Below are positions 8,841 through 19,011 of a DNA stretch of 64,000 bases, piece by piece. Numbering within the stretch: the first letter of the stretch is position 1; each line of letters begins with the position of its first letter. This DNA is from Simiduia sp. 21SJ11W-1. Its GTDB lineage: Bacteria > Pseudomonadota > Gammaproteobacteria > Pseudomonadales > Cellvibrionaceae. The notes below the pieces were generated by a model that ran no database searches, was not told the origin of the DNA, and saw nothing but the letters and a program-made list of their open reading frames with translations. A program made the translations under genes and the position numbers. The stretch is taken from contig NZ_CP090959.1 of the NCBI RefSeq assembly GCF_024138675.1, forward strand, positions 186,001-250,000. Reading direction: 5' to 3'.

Positions 8841-11468
8841 TTAGAAGCTATAGGTCACTTTACCGTACACAAAGCGTCCTCTTGGGCTGTGCTGGCCGGA
8901 AACATAGCCGTAGAGGTCTGAATCGCCATCGCCAATGGCGAAGGGCACGTCTTCATCCAGTGCGTTATCTACACCGAGCGACAGGTTTACATCGGTAAAG
9001 CCCGTGTAGCGTGCTTGCAGATTCAGCGTTACAAATGCCTCAACGGTGCGCGAGGTGTTTGATTCATAATCCAGCGTGCCATCAAAGTCGAAATCCGGCG
9101 TGTCTTCAAATTCACCTGTGTAATTAACGCTCGCGGTAAACCCGAAGTTATCCATATCCCAGTCACCGGCGGCCACCCAGCGGTGCACGGGGTATTCGTA
9201 TTCACCGGCCAAATCTGTGGTTTTAAAGCTGGTGCCGTCGGAATCGAGTTCTACGCGCTCGAATTCCAACAGGTAGGCGTAGTCCAATCGCAAATTCAGG
9301 CTGCCACCGGCAAGCTCCAGCCCACTGTAGCGCGCCGCGAAATCAATGCCTGTAACATTTTGCTCGCCAATGTTGATGAATGTATTGTTGATTGACTGCA
9401 GCGCACCCAGGCTGTCGCCGGTTTGCGGTGTAGAGCGCACGCACACAGTGCTGTTTTGATCGTTACAAAATTGCGCATATATGAAGCCAAGTGGTGCGTC
9501 GTCAATTTTGCCTTCTTGCTGGATATTCCAATAATCAAGAGACAGTTGCAGGTCGTCCATCGGTTCAAAAATCACACCCAGGTTATAGGATTCTGATTCT
9601 TCGGCCTCAAGATCAGGGTTGCCTGAAAACACGATGTTGTAATCGGTGCTCGCACAATAGGCGGCGTTAATGGCGCAACCATAGGTATCAATAAAGAATT
9701 TGGATTCCTGCGATGGCCCAAGGCCGATTTGTGCAAGCGATGGCGCCCGGAAACCTGTGCCCCAGGAGCCGCGTACAGACAAGCTGTCGGTTATCTGCCA
9801 GCGGCCGTTGAGCATCGGGTTAACGGTATTGCCGAAGTCTGAATAGCTGTCGTAGCGCGTGGCCAGGCTCACGTCGAAGTTATCCATCACAGGCAGTGCA
9901 ACTTCTATGTATGCCGAGGTGATGTCGCGTTTGGCTTTCGCTGAAACAGACTCAGTACCGAAGATAAGCCCGCGTTGGAATTGGTCATCGGGAATGTCGG
10001 TCGCCTTTTCTTCCCGGTATTCAACGCCTGCAGCCATAGCTGCATTGCCGCCAGCCAGCTCAAACAATTCGCCACTCACGTTGAAATCGAAGGCCGTCAG
10101 CTGCGAGGCGCCACGCCTCACCAGGCTCGTGGTTATGGCATCGATCACACTCTCAGGATTTTGGGTGCCGCCAAAGGGGTTGTAGCGGCCGGCATCTATT
10201 TCCTGTTGCAGGAAGTCGGTACGCACCCAGCCCTGGGAACGGCTACCGGTTTGCATGGATTCACTGCGGGCGCGCTGTACGCTGGTTTCCCAGCGCCAGC
10301 CATTGACTTCACCGCGCAGGCCGAATACGCCACGCAGATTGTCGGTTTCAATATCCCACTCCCGTGCGCCGGCATCAACGGTGCGGTAGCGCCCGATATC
10401 AATAGTCGTTGCGCCTGCAAAGGGGCTATCCGGATGGGAGGCGGGAACGGTAAGGCCTGCGCTTTCATCCAGCGGTGTGGGCGCACCGCGGGCGCTGGAC
10501 TTGTTGTGTTGCACGGCAATTTCTGTAAAGAACTCTATGTCGTTGGTTAAATCCGTATGGCCCATTAGCGTAAGGCCTGTGCGTTCGGCAGCCGGTGTAA
10601 GCACATTCCAGGGGCCGTAGTCGTAGGCACATACATCGCCGCCACCCACTACTTGGTCTGCCGGGCAGGCCGGGTCAATGGTAATGTCGCCATCCACGTA
10701 AAAATAGCCTGGGTAGCCACGGGATGAACGGAAGTCCATGCCGCCATTGGCCGATTGATTGGCCGTACCCAGCCGCCCGCGATCTTTATTCATGAGCGCA
10801 GAATTACTGAAGTAGTCGAAGATGAGGGTTAAGTTGGAATCCTTTTCACCATTAACACCCCAGATGGCAGAAAAGGTTTTTTCGTCGTTGTCGGAATTGG
10901 TGGTGTTGCCGTACCCGGCAGACACTTCAAAGCCTTCGAAATCATTGCGCAGAACAATATTTACCACGCCGGCTACAGCGTCTGAGCCGTAAATAGCAGA
11001 GGCGCCGTCTTTCAATACTTCCACGCGTTCAAGGGCACCCACGGGGATGGTGTTGATATCCACAAAGTTGGTGGTAATGCCCTCTGCAAAGGCGCTGATG
11101 GCTACACGCCGCCCGTTTACCAGCACAAGCGTTGCGTCTGCGCCCATGCCGCGCAGGCTCACGGCGGCCGCGCCGTTAGCGGTGGAGTCCTGGTTGTTGC
11201 CGCGGGTAGAAAAGGTGCCGTTACCGGCAGCGGGGGATTTTTCAAACAACTGCTGTAAGTTGTTGTAACCGGATTTCTCGATGGTTTCCCTGTCTAGCAC
11301 TTCAACGGGCGTGGGGCTGTTGAAATCGGCGCCGCGGGCAATGCGCGAGCCTACAACTGTCACTTCTTCAATGGTTGCGGTATTTTGCGCCAGTGCGGGC
11401 ATGGTACCGGTTGCAGCAAGAATGGAGGCGTACATCAATGTGTGCGTAAAGCGTGTCTTGAATTCCAT
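8841..11468 (-). CDS. TonB-dependent outer-membrane receptor
   Basis: An 875-residue receptor. The signal peptide runs to about residue 27 (PALAQ), a TonB box-like TIEEVTVVGSRI follows, then the plug domain with PVEVLDRETIEKSG, RGMGADATLVLVNGRRV and ERVEVLKDGASAIYGSDAVAGVVNI. The rest is a 22-strand barrel ending in the aromatic outer-membrane signature YGKVTYSF. It imports an unknown ligand across the outer membrane using TonB energy, perhaps from the convergent cluster before it. The plug resembles receptors of marine carbohydrate or peptide users rather than classical siderophore receptors, but the substrate cannot be read from sequence. It is monocistronic, with a long upstream region. 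Confidence 0.93.
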   Translation of the reverse strand: MEFKTRFTHTLMYASILAATGTMPALAQNTATIEEVTVVGSRIARGADFNSPTPVEVLDRETIEKSGYNNLQQLFEKSPAAGNGTFSTRGNNQDSTANGAAAVSLRGMGADATLVLVNGRRVAISAFAEGITTNFVDINTIPVGALERVEVLKDGASAIYGSDAVAGVVNIVLRNDFEGFEVSAGYGNTTNSDNDEKTFSAIWGVNGEKDSNLTLIFDYFSNSALMNKDRGRLGTANQSANGGMDFRSSRGYPGYFYVDGDITIDPACPADQVVGGGDVCAYDYGPWNVLTPAAERTGLTLMGHTDLTNDIEFFTEIAVQHNKSSARGAPTPLDESAGLTVPASHPDSPFAGATTIDIGRYRTVDAGAREWDIETDNLRGVFGLRGEVNGWRWETSVQRARSESMQTGSRSQGWVRTDFLQQEIDAGRYNPFGGTQNPESVIDAITTSLVRRGASQLTAFDFNVSGELFELAGGNAAMAAGVEYREEKATDIPDDQFQRGLIFGTESVSAKAKRDITSAYIEVALPVMDNFDVSLATRYDSYSDFGNTVNPMLNGRWQITDSLSVRGSWGTGFRAPSLAQIGLGPSQESKFFIDTYGCAINAAYCASTDYNIVFSGNPDLEAEESESYNLGVIFEPMDDLQLSLDYWNIQQEGKIDDAPLGFIYAQFCNDQNSTVCVRSTPQTGDSLGALQSINNTFINIGEQNVTGIDFAARYSGLELAGGSLNLRLDYAYLLEFERVELDSDGTSFKTTDLAGEYEYPVHRWVAAGDWDMDNFGFTASVNYTGEFEDTPDFDFDGTLDYESNTSRTVEAFVTLNLQARYTGFTDVNLSLGVDNALDEDVPFAIGDGDSDLYGYVSGQHSPRGRFVYGKVTYSF

Positions 11469-11706
11469 GTGCGTAATCTCTTTTGCTGTTGACGTTATTG
11501 TTGGCTCGATTAGCTGAGCACGCCATGGTTAGCAATATGGCTTGCAAAAATCGATAGCTAAAACGATGAGATGCAAAAAACTGGCACGAATGCACAGAAA
11601 AACACGATGAAATAAAAACTTATTGTCCCCAACTAGTACGCAGGTTTTACAGGTTGCGAATCAGAAAAAGAAACGCTCTAAACCCTTGGAAAATAAATAT
11701 AAAAAA

Positions 11707-11723
11707 GTACTAGAGGAACTAGT
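11707..11723 (-). promoter_or_regulatory. CTAG inverted repeat, candidate operator
   Basis: ACTAG at 11709-11713 and CTAGT at 11719-11723 form an inverted repeat inside GTACTAGAGGAACTAGT, about 240 bp upstream of the receptor start. A second ACTAGT is at 11632. The half-sites resemble those of TrpR operators, but the spacing is one base longer, so this is only a suggestion. Confidence 0.25.
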
Positions 11724-11993
11724 CTCTTTGCCCGTAGCGCAGGGTTTTGTGTGAAGGAAAAGGCGCGTGAGAAGGCGTAAATATTGTGCAAGGTATAGCC
11801 GTAAAAAAGTAAAACCCAAAAAACTTAAATTAATCGCACAGGCTCTAAGGCCTGTAGCTGAAAAATTTGCAACGCCTGCAGCGGCTGTAAATTTTGTGCG
11901 CGGAGCATGCCCGCAAATTGACGCGTAAACGCGTGCGTAGAACGGCCGTTAAAAGCCGAACTGAAATGCGTGAAAAGATAAAGCTTATGGGAA

Positions 11994-12020
11994 GTGGCGG
12001 CAGCGTGCTGCTGCCGCCAC
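11994..12020 (-). terminator. hairpin after ilvD
   Basis: GTGGCGGCAG (11994-12003) pairs perfectly with CTGCCGCCAC (12011-12020), five bases after the ilvD stop. The U-tract on the minus strand is weak (TTCCCAT), so termination may be partial. Confidence 0.6.
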
Positions 12021-12024
12021 GGGG

Positions 12025-13869
12025 TTAGTCGAGCTTGGTAAGATCACGAACTGCGCCTTTATCGGCGCTGGTAGCCAACAGGGCATAGGCCTTGAGTGAG
12101 GCAGACACCTTGCGCGGGCGCACCTTGCGGGGCTTCCAGGCGTCTGCTCCGCGGGCTTCTTCTTCGGCACGGCGGGCATCAAGCTCTGCCTGCGTGAGTT
12201 TCACGTTAATGCTGCGTTCCGGAATGTTTATTTGAATCACATCACCGGTTTTTACCAAACCAATGGCGCCGCCGGCCGCAGCTTCCGGCGATGCGTGGCC
12301 AATACTCAGGCCCGAGGTGCCGCCGGAGAATCGGCCATCGGTTAGCAGTGCGCAATGCCTGCCCAAGCCCTTCGATTTCAAATAGCTGGTGGGGTAGAGC
12401 ATCTCCTGCATGCCCGGGCCACCTTTCGGCCCTTCGTAGCGAATGATGACCACGTCGCCCTCTTTTACCTTGCCGTCAAGAATGTCGGCCACGGCGTCTT
12501 CCTGGCTTTCAACCACGTAGGCGCTGCCCTCGAATACCCAGATATCTTCATCTACGCCCGAGGTTTTTACCACACAGCCGTCTTCGGCAATGTTGCCGGT
12601 AAGCACTGCCAGGCCGCCCTCCTGGCTATAGGCATGCTCAACGCTACGGATACAGCCGTTTTCGCGGTCGCCGTCCAGGCTTGGCCAGCGGGTGGCTTGA
12701 GAAAACGCCGTTTGGGTGGGAATACCGGCGGGACCTGCCATAAAAAACTGCGCAACTTTTTGATCGCCGGTTTGCACAATGTCCCACTTGGCCAGGCCTT
12801 CGGCCAGGGTATCGCTGTGCACGGTGGGCACGCTGGTGTCGAGCAGCCCGCCGCGGGCAAGTTCACCCAAAATGCCAAACACGCCGCCTGCGCGGTGCAC
12901 ATCTTCCATGTGGTATTTGGGTGTATTGGGGGCCACTTTGCACAGTTGCGGAATTTTGCGTGAGAGTGCGTCTATATCTTTCATATCGAAATTCACACCG
13001 CCTTCTTGCGCTGCAGCCAGCAGGTGCAAAATGGTGTTGGTAGAGCCGCCCATGGCGATGTCGAGCGCCATGGCGTTGTTGAAGGCCGCAAGGGATGCGA
13101 TGTTGCGCGGCAGCAGGTGTTCCTGCTCTTGTTCATAGTAGCGCTTGGTGATGTCTACAATGCGGCGCCCGGCCTCCAGGAACAATTGCTCGCGATCGGC
13201 GTGGGTGGCCAGCATGGAGCCGTTGCCCGGCAGCGATAAACCCAGCGCCTCGGTCAGGCAGTTCATGGAGTTGGCGGTAAACATGCCAGAGCAAGAACCG
13301 CAGGTGGGGCAGGCAGAGCGCTCGTAGGCGGCGACTTTTTCATCGGATGCGCTGCTGTCGGCGGCAATCACCATGGCGTCTACCAGGTCTAACTTGTGTT
13401 CGGAGAGCGCAGTTTTACCGGCCTCCATGGGCCCACCGGAGACAAAAATCACGGGGATGTTCAGCCGCATGGCGGCCATCAACATGCCGGGGGTGATTTT
13501 GTCGCAGTTGGAAATACATACCAGGGCATCGGCGCAGTGGGCGTTCACCATGTACTCTACGCTGTCGGCAATGATGTCGCGCGAGGGTAGGCTGTAGAGC
13601 ATACCGTCGTGGCCCATGGCGATGCCGTCATCAACGGCGATGGTGTTGAACTCTTTTGCCACGCCCCCGGCTTTTTCAATCTCGCGGGCCACCAGTTGGC
13701 CCATGTCTTTCAGGTGCACATGGCCTGGCACAAATTGCGTGAAAGAATTTGCCACCGCAATAATTGGCTTTTGAAAGTCGTCGTCCTTCATGCCTGTGGC
13801 GCGCCAAAGGGCTCGCGCGCCGGCCATGTTGCGGCCGTGGGTGGAAGTTTTAGAACGATAGGCTGGCAT
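12025..13869 (-). CDS. ilvD: dihydroxy-acid dehydratase
   Basis: Dehydrates 2,3-dihydroxy-3-methylbutanoate and -pentanoate to the keto acids that precede valine, leucine and isoleucine. The 614-residue protein shows [17 protein letters not shown], the Fe-S ligands in CDKITPGM and [29 protein letters not shown], and the C-terminal [20 protein letters not shown]. Length and motifs are those of the standard bacterial enzyme. It lies 104 bp downstream of argA on the same strand and may be a separate unit. ilvE, which acts later in the same pathway, is encoded elsewhere in the window (25.8 kb). Confidence 0.97.
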   Translation of the reverse strand: MPAYRSKTSTHGRNMAGARALWRATGMKDDDFQKPIIAVANSFTQFVPGHVHLKDMGQLVAREIEKAGGVAKEFNTIAVDDGIAMGHDGMLYSLPSRDIIADSVEYMVNAHCADALVCISNCDKITPGMLMAAMRLNIPVIFVSGGPMEAGKTALSEHKLDLVDAMVIAADSSASDEKVAAYERSACPTCGSCSGMFTANSMNCLTEALGLSLPGNGSMLATHADREQLFLEAGRRIVDITKRYYEQEQEHLLPRNIASLAAFNNAMALDIAMGGSTNTILHLLAAAQEGGVNFDMKDIDALSRKIPQLCKVAPNTPKYHMEDVHRAGGVFGILGELARGGLLDTSVPTVHSDTLAEGLAKWDIVQTGDQKVAQFFMAGPAGIPTQTAFSQATRWPSLDGDRENGCIRSVEHAYSQEGGLAVLTGNIAEDGCVVKTSGVDEDIWVFEGSAYVVESQEDAVADILDGKVKEGDVVIIRYEGPKGGPGMQEMLYPTSYLKSKGLGRHCALLTDGRFSGGTSGLSIGHASPEAAAGGAIGLVKTGDVIQINIPERSINVKLTQAELDARRAEEEARGADAWKPRKVRPRKVSASLKAYALLATSADKGAVRDLTKLD

Positions 13870-13973
13870 TGCGCACTCCGAAACTCAACTGGGTCGATAA
13901 AAGGTGGGCCAGCATACCAGAATCCGGTGCACTGGCCGACCCTTCGGGTGGCCTTTGTTAGCAGTAAAAAACG

Positions 13974-15311
13974 TTAGGGCGCCAAGCGCTTTACGAAAAT
14001 TTTGGATTTGCGCTGATAGTTATACAGAGATTGCTTCTCGTCGGGCAGGGCGTTGATGTCGCCTTGCACGAAGCCCTGCTCTAAAAACCAGTGGGCGGTT
14101 TGGGTGGTGAGCACAAACAGCTCGCGAATGCCGGCGCGAATGGCTTGGCGTTCCAGCTGCGCCAGCAGCTTTGCCGCGCGCCCGCCTTTCTGGTAGCCGG
14201 GGTGGGTAACCACACAGGCCAGCTCGGCTTTGCCGGTGGCGTAGGGGTAGAGGGCGGCGCAGGCCAGCACGGTGCCGTCTTTTTCCATTACGAAAAACTT
14301 TTCTATTTCGGTTTCAAGCATTTCCCGCGAGCGGCGCACCAACACACCGGCGCGCTCGAGCGGCTCGATCAATTCAATGATGCCGCCCACGTCGTCGATG
14401 GTGGCCGTGCGCAGTTGCTCGTAGTTATCGCGGTACACCATGGAGCCTGAGCCGTCGCGGGTGAACAGCTCCTTCAAAAAGGCGCCATCTTCGCTGAACG
14501 ACACGATTTGTGCGCGCGGCACGCCCTGGGTACAGGCCTGGTAGCAGGCGGTGAGCGCCAGCCGGCTGCCGTGGGCCGGGCGGCTGTTGGGGGAGTTCAG
14601 GTATTGCTCGGCCTCGTGCAGCATAAATTCCCGAATCAGCCCGCCGGTTTCGTCTTCAACGCCGCGACCCTCCACGAAGCTTACAATTTTATCGGCGTTT
14701 AAATTCACCGCCACCTGGGTGGCCACCTCGGCAAAGGAGAGATTAAACACCTCGCCCGTGGGCGAATAACCCAGCGGCGATACAATCAAAATGGCGCCCA
14801 AATCCAGCGCCTGCTGCATGGTTTTGGTGTTGATGCGCCTGACCTTGCCGGTGAATTGTAAATCGGTGCCGTTGATCACGCCCATGGGCATACCGGTGAC
14901 AAAATTGCCGCTAATGGCCTGAATTTGCGCACCGTGCATGGGCGAGTTGGGCAGGCCAGTTGAGAGCGCCGCCTCTATGTCTACCCGCACTTCGCCGGCG
15001 GCCTGAATGATGGCGGTCATGGCCTCTGGGTCTGTGATGCGCAGGCTCTCGTGAAAGTGCGAGGCCATTTCATCGAGCTCTAGGCGCTCCTGAATTTGCG
15101 GGCGGCTGCCGTGCACAATGACCAGCCGCACGCCCAGGCTGTTGAGCAGTGCGATGTCGTAAATGATGTTGTGAAAATTGCTGTGGCGCACGGCCTCGCC
15201 AGGCAGCATCAGCACAAAGGTTTTACCCCTGTGGGCGTTGATGTAAGGCGAGGAGTCGCGAAACCAGTCGACATACTGCTGCGCGAGTGTGTGATTATTT
15301 TCCTGGGTCAT
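13974..15311 (-). CDS. argA: N-acetylglutamate synthase
   Basis: First step of arginine synthesis: acetyl-CoA plus glutamate gives N-acetylglutamate. The 445-residue protein has an N-terminal amino-acid-kinase-like domain (to about residue 290, with VIVHGSRPQIQERL and LGAILIVSPLGYSPTGE), which binds arginine for feedback inhibition in this family. A C-terminal GNAT acetyltransferase domain follows (VVTHPGYQKGGRAAKLLAQLE). The open frame runs 213 bp further upstream into argE, but the ATG at 15311 (MTQENNHTLAQQYVDWFRDSSPYI) matches known ArgA N-termini and is used. It lies 40 bp after argE, probably in one arginine operon. Confidence 0.95.
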   Translation of the reverse strand: MTQENNHTLAQQYVDWFRDSSPYINAHRGKTFVLMLPGEAVRHSNFHNIIYDIALLNSLGVRLVIVHGSRPQIQERLELDEMASHFHESLRITDPEAMTAIIQAAGEVRVDIEAALSTGLPNSPMHGAQIQAISGNFVTGMPMGVINGTDLQFTGKVRRINTKTMQQALDLGAILIVSPLGYSPTGEVFNLSFAEVATQVAVNLNADKIVSFVEGRGVEDETGGLIREFMLHEAEQYLNSPNSRPAHGSRLALTACYQACTQGVPRAQIVSFSEDGAFLKELFTRDGSGSMVYRDNYEQLRTATIDDVGGIIELIEPLERAGVLVRRSREMLETEIEKFFVMEKDGTVLACAALYPYATGKAELACVVTHPGYQKGGRAAKLLAQLERQAIRAGIRELFVLTTQTAHWFLEQGFVQGDINALPDEKQSLYNYQRKSKIFVKRLAP

Positions 15312-15351
15312 TGCTGAGCCTGATTTAACAAAATGAACGTTGTGCGAAAAT

Positions 15352-16500
15352 TTAGTGGCAGTAGTGGGCGATGAGTTGTCGCAACAGGTGTGTTGCCGGG
15401 GCCAATTGTGCCATGGGAATAAACTCGTTGGGCTGGTGAGCCTGATCAATAGAGCCCGGCCCCAACACCACGGTTTCCATGCCGAGGCTTTGTAAAAACG
15501 GCGCCTCGGTTGCGAAGGCGGCACTCACCGCCTGCTGGCCAGAGAAGGATTCACAGGCGCGCACCAGCGCGCTCCCGGCCGGTTGCTCGAAGGCGGGCAC
15601 GTCGTCAAATAGCGCACGCAGCGTGATATCCACATTCAAGGCTTCTGCCACCGGCCGCAGCCGTGCCCCAAGTTGTGCGTGCAGCTCATCGTTATTCATG
15701 CCCGGCAGCGCACGCAAATCAAATTGCAGCTCGCAATCGCCACAAATCCGGTTGGGGTTGTCGCCGCCGTGAATGCAGCCAAGGTTTAAGGTGGGCACCT
15801 GCACGGTAAAACCCGGGTGTGAAAACTGCGCCTGTAATTCTCTGCGAAAGCGTATCAGCTCACCCATCACCTGGTGCATGGCCTCCAGCGCGTTATTGCC
15901 AAGCGCAGGGTCTGAGGAGTGGCCGCTGTGCCCGCGCACATGCACTGCCTCCATCATGATGCCTTTGTGCATGCGAATGGGTTTGAGCGCGGTGGGCTCG
16001 CCAATAATTGCCGCGCGCGCCTGAAAGCCGCCACGCAGCGCAAGGGCGCGGGCACCCGCCATGGAGGTTTCTTCATCGGCGGTGGCAATTACGGTGATAG
16101 GTGCTTGCAGCTTGTTGAGGTCCAGCCCGCGCAGGGCTGCCAGCACCACCGGGAAGAACCCTTTCATGTCGGTGGCGCCCAGGCCGTAGAGGCGATCGTC
16201 GCGCAGGGTTAAATCAAACGGATCTTGCTGCCAGCTGTGGGCGTCATAGGGCACGGTATCTGTGTGGCCAGCCAGCACCAGGCCGCCAGGGCCATGGCCG
16301 CGGGTGGCAATCAGGTTGGCCTTGTGGGGCTGATCGGGCAGGGGTTGAAGCTCGCAGGCAAAGCCAAGGTCTGCCAGCCAGTTGGCCAAAAGCTCCACCA
16401 CCGCGCGGTTGCTGGTATCCAGGCTTGGCGTGGCACAGCTGACCGAGGGCAGGGCCACCAGCTGGCTTAATTCCTGTGTGTAGCGCTTGATATCCACCAT
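15352..16500 (-). CDS. argE: acetylornithine deacetylase
   Basis: Removes the acetyl group from N-acetylornithine to give ornithine. This 382-residue M20-family metallopeptidase has the zinc/catalytic motif LAGHTDTVP (His and Asp), GLGATDMKGFF, ATADEETSMAGA (catalytic Glu-Glu) and the C-terminal GPGSIDQAHQPNEFI with the last metal-binding His. Size and order are normal for ArgE. argA follows after 40 bp, so two arginine pathway enzymes are likely co-transcribed. The linear (ArgE) route is implied. A bifunctional ArgJ is not seen here but could be elsewhere. Confidence 0.94.
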   Translation of the reverse strand: MVDIKRYTQELSQLVALPSVSCATPSLDTSNRAVVELLANWLADLGFACELQPLPDQPHKANLIATRGHGPGGLVLAGHTDTVPYDAHSWQQDPFDLTLRDDRLYGLGATDMKGFFPVVLAALRGLDLNKLQAPITVIATADEETSMAGARALALRGGFQARAAIIGEPTALKPIRMHKGIMMEAVHVRGHSGHSSDPALGNNALEAMHQVMGELIRFRRELQAQFSHPGFTVQVPTLNLGCIHGGDNPNRICGDCELQFDLRALPGMNNDELHAQLGARLRPVAEALNVDITLRALFDDVPAFEQPAGSALVRACESFSGQQAVSAAFATEAPFLQSLGMETVVLGPGSIDQAHQPNEFIPMAQLAPATHLLRQLIAHYCH

Positions 16501-16560
16501 ACCGCAATCCTTGGGCCGTGAGCCTATAGCTTGATGGCAAGCGGCCCCGCTGGCAATGGG

Positions 16561-17367
16561 TTAAAGGGCAATCCGGCCCTCGAGGTATTGCACCGCATAG
16601 CCACGCAATAACACGCGCGAGGCCTGAAGCTCGCACTCAAGCTCGCCGCCGCGGGCTGACACCTGGCGTGCACTGAGCAGGTTTTTACCCAGCTGCTCGG
16701 CCCAATAGGGGGTGAGCTTGGTGTGTGCAGAGCCTGTTACCGGGTCTTCATCTACGCCCACCGCGGGTGCGAAAAACCGGCTGACAAAATCACACTCCGT
16801 ACCCGGTGCCGTGGCAATAATGCCGCGGTAGGGCAGCTCTGCCAGGGCCTTTGGGTCGGGTTTGATGGCGCGCACAGAGGCTTCATCGGGGCAGCGTACC
16901 AGCAGGTCTTCATGGGCAAAGGTGGCACCACAGCTAAGCCCAAGCCCCGCGTTCAGATGCTCTTGTTCGGTGTCACTTAACAGCACCGGCGTTACCGGCT
17001 GGGCGGGGAAATCCATCTCCAGCCGGCCGTCTGCCAAGCGCCCAACCGTGAGCAGGCCGCTCTGGGTGTGAAAGTGCACCTGCGCCAAGTGGTGCTTGAG
17101 GTTCGCAAATATTACCTCCGCCGTGGCCAGCGTTGCGTGGCCGCACAGGGCAACTTCGTGGGTGGGGGTAAACCAGCGCAGGTGAAAGCCGTCGCCTTTG
17201 GCCACAAAAAACGCCGTTTCAGAGAGGTTGTTCTCGCCGGCGATGGCCTGCAGCAGGTCATCGGGTAGCCATTTATCGAGGGGAATCACCGCCGCGGGGT
17301 TGCCCTTGAAGCGCGTCTGGGTGAAGGCATCTAACTGGTAAATTGGCAGGTGGCTCACGGAACTCAT
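16561..17367 (-). CDS. PhzF family isomerase/epimerase-like protein
   Basis: A 268-residue protein of the PhzF family (diaminopimelate-epimerase fold). It shows IYQLDAFTQTRFKGNPAAVI at the start, NNLSETAFFV with the conserved catalytic Glu, CGHATLATAEVIF, and DEDPVTGSAHTKL. Only one member of the family, the true PhzF, makes phenazines. No phenazine genes are present here, so the substrate is unknown and the name should not be read as function. It is upstream of argE by 60 bp on the same strand. Confidence 0.9.
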   Translation of the reverse strand: MSSVSHLPIYQLDAFTQTRFKGNPAAVIPLDKWLPDDLLQAIAGENNLSETAFFVAKGDGFHLRWFTPTHEVALCGHATLATAEVIFANLKHHLAQVHFHTQSGLLTVGRLADGRLEMDFPAQPVTPVLLSDTEQEHLNAGLGLSCGATFAHEDLLVRCPDEASVRAIKPDPKALAELPYRGIIATAPGTECDFVSRFFAPAVGVDEDPVTGSAHTKLTPYWAEQLGKNLLSARQVSARGGELECELQASRVLLRGYAVQYLEGRIAL

Positions 17368-17659
17368 AGGCCTGTGCTCTTGAGGGTGTGGCCGTGATTG
17401 TGGGCGTTTTGAGCGCGCTTGCCAAATGCAAAAAGCTCGACCCCATCAGAATTTGTACCAGGCAGGAATGTGCATGGGCGGTATTTGGTGGATGGTAATA
17501 GGTGGTGGGCGGGCTTGGGGCACAGCTGCTAGGTTGTCGCCGGCAGGGAGCCGAGAGCAGGCACACTCGCGGAAATTTTACATTTTAGGGGCTATTCCAG
17601 CGCAAAAAATCGTGATTTAGGATTGCCCTGCCACCACTCACTTGCATTTTTGTTCTATA
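17368..17659. other. gap between PhzF-family gene and pit terminator
   Basis: About 290 bp (344 bp to the pit stop) with no convincing gene on either strand. It probably carries the promoter of the PhzF-family gene on the minus strand. I find no distinctive motif. Confidence 0.5.
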
Positions 17660-17689
17660 AAAAAGCCCCGGCACAGGCCGGGGCTTTTT
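17660..17689 (-). terminator. terminator of the DUF47-pit operon
   Basis: AAAAAGCCCCGG (17660-17671) pairs with CCGGGGCTTTTT (17678-17689). The A and T runs make it functional in both directions. It lies 22 bp after the pit stop. Confidence 0.92.
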
Positions 17690-17711
17690 AATTGGCTATT
17701 GGTCCCAAACC

Positions 17712-18980
17712 TTAAGAGAACATGCCCTTGAAGGTAAAGAAGAACAAAATGGCCAGCAGCGCACCGGCGGGCAGCGTCACAATCCACGACAGGAAAATGC
17801 TGCCAATCACGCGCAGGTTCAATGCGCCAATGCCGCGCGCCAGGCCCACGCCCAATACCGCACCCACCAGCGTGTGGGTGGTGGAAATGGGCAGGCCGGT
17901 GCCAGAGGCCAGCACCACAGTGCCGGCGGCACCCAGCTCGGCGGCAAAGCCACGGCTTGGGGTCAGCTCGGTAATCTTTTTGCCGATGGTGGCCATCACC
18001 CGGTAACCGTAAGTGGCCAAACCAATCACAATACCAATGGCGCCCACCAGCAAAATCCAGCCAGGCATTAACGCCTTGGCGCCAATGGCACCGGTTTTCA
18101 CGGTGGATACAATGGCGGCCATGGGGCCTACGGCGTTGGCTACATCGTTTGAACCGTGGGCAAAGGCCATGGAACACGCGGTGAAAATCATCAGAATGGC
18201 AAACACTTGCTCAACGTTGGCAAAGCGCGATTGCTCTGTGCTCACAGGCTTCACGCGCGACAACAAGTAAATACCAAAGCCCGCAACCAATAGGCCCACC
18301 AAAATAGAAATGCCGGTGGATTCCAGGAAGTTGAGCGACAGGCCGCTGTCTTTGAATACGTGTTTCAAGCCCTTCAGCAGGGTGACCATGCTGATTAAAA
18401 AGCCCACGAAGAACATGTACATAGGCACATATTTCTTGGCGTTCTCAAGCGGTGTGGCGGTGTTCAGAATGAGGTGTTGAACGCTTCTGAACAGCAAAAA
18501 CGACATGGTGCCGGCCAGTACCGGCGAGACAATCCACGAGGCGGCAATGGTGCCCACCTTGCCCCATTCCACGGCCTGCACGGAAATACCGGCCACGGCA
18601 AAGCCCACAATGGCGCCCACAATGGAGTGGGTGGTAGACACAGGCCAGCCCAGTACCGAGGCAATCAGCAACCAGGTGCCGGCGGCCAAGAGCGCGGCCA
18701 TCATGCCGTAAACCAGAAGCTCCGGGGTGTCGGCAATGGCGCTCGGGTCGATAATCCCCTTGCGAATAGTGGCGGTTACTTCACCACCGGCGAGGTAGGC
18801 GCCTAAAAACTCAAACACCATGGCGATGATGATCGCCTGCTTGATGGTCAGGGCTTTGGAGCCCACCGAGGTGCCCATGGCGTTGGCAACGTCGTTGGCG
18901 CCCACACCCCAGGCCATGAACAGACCAAAGATACAGGCCATCACAATGAAAATATGGCCGTATTCAGCAATTACTGACAT
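17712..18980 (-). CDS. pit: inorganic phosphate transporter, Pit family
   Basis: A low-affinity, proton-coupled phosphate permease of the inner membrane, with 422 residues and about ten hydrophobic helices. The two inverted family repeats are clear: GVGANDVANAMGTSVGSKAL near residue 26 and HGSNDVANAVGPMAAI near residue 270, each followed by a PVSTTHSIVGA/PISTTHTLVGA motif. The DUF47 gene lies 31 bp upstream on the same strand, a classic pairing in which the PhoU-like protein is thought to control the transporter. A strong terminator follows. Confidence 0.95.
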   Translation of the reverse strand: MSVIAEYGHIFIVMACIFGLFMAWGVGANDVANAMGTSVGSKALTIKQAIIIAMVFEFLGAYLAGGEVTATIRKGIIDPSAIADTPELLVYGMMAALLAAGTWLLIASVLGWPVSTTHSIVGAIVGFAVAGISVQAVEWGKVGTIAASWIVSPVLAGTMSFLLFRSVQHLILNTATPLENAKKYVPMYMFFVGFLISMVTLLKGLKHVFKDSGLSLNFLESTGISILVGLLVAGFGIYLLSRVKPVSTEQSRFANVEQVFAILMIFTACSMAFAHGSNDVANAVGPMAAIVSTVKTGAIGAKALMPGWILLVGAIGIVIGLATYGYRVMATIGKKITELTPSRGFAAELGAAGTVVLASGTGLPISTTHTLVGAVLGVGLARGIGALNLRVIGSIFLSWIVTLPAGALLAILFFFTFKGMFS

Positions 18981-19011
18981 GGAAAATTCTCCGCAGTTAG
19001 TGAGTTGGCGC

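Larger units (their letters stand above)
11469..12024. other. intergenic region upstream of the receptor gene
   Basis: 556 bp without a gene, AT-rich between about 11540 and 11900. It must hold the promoter of the receptor (minus strand). I see CTAG-centred elements at 11632-11637 and 11709-11723 and several A/T runs, but no unambiguous -35/-10 pair. The ilvD terminator-like hairpin is at its far end. Confidence 0.6.

Noticed and set aside
15312..15524. Upstream extension of the argA frame.
   Set aside because: It overlaps argE and has no ArgA similarity.
16561..17367. Phenazine biosynthesis gene by name.
   Set aside because: Only the family fold is shown and no other phenazine genes are nearby.
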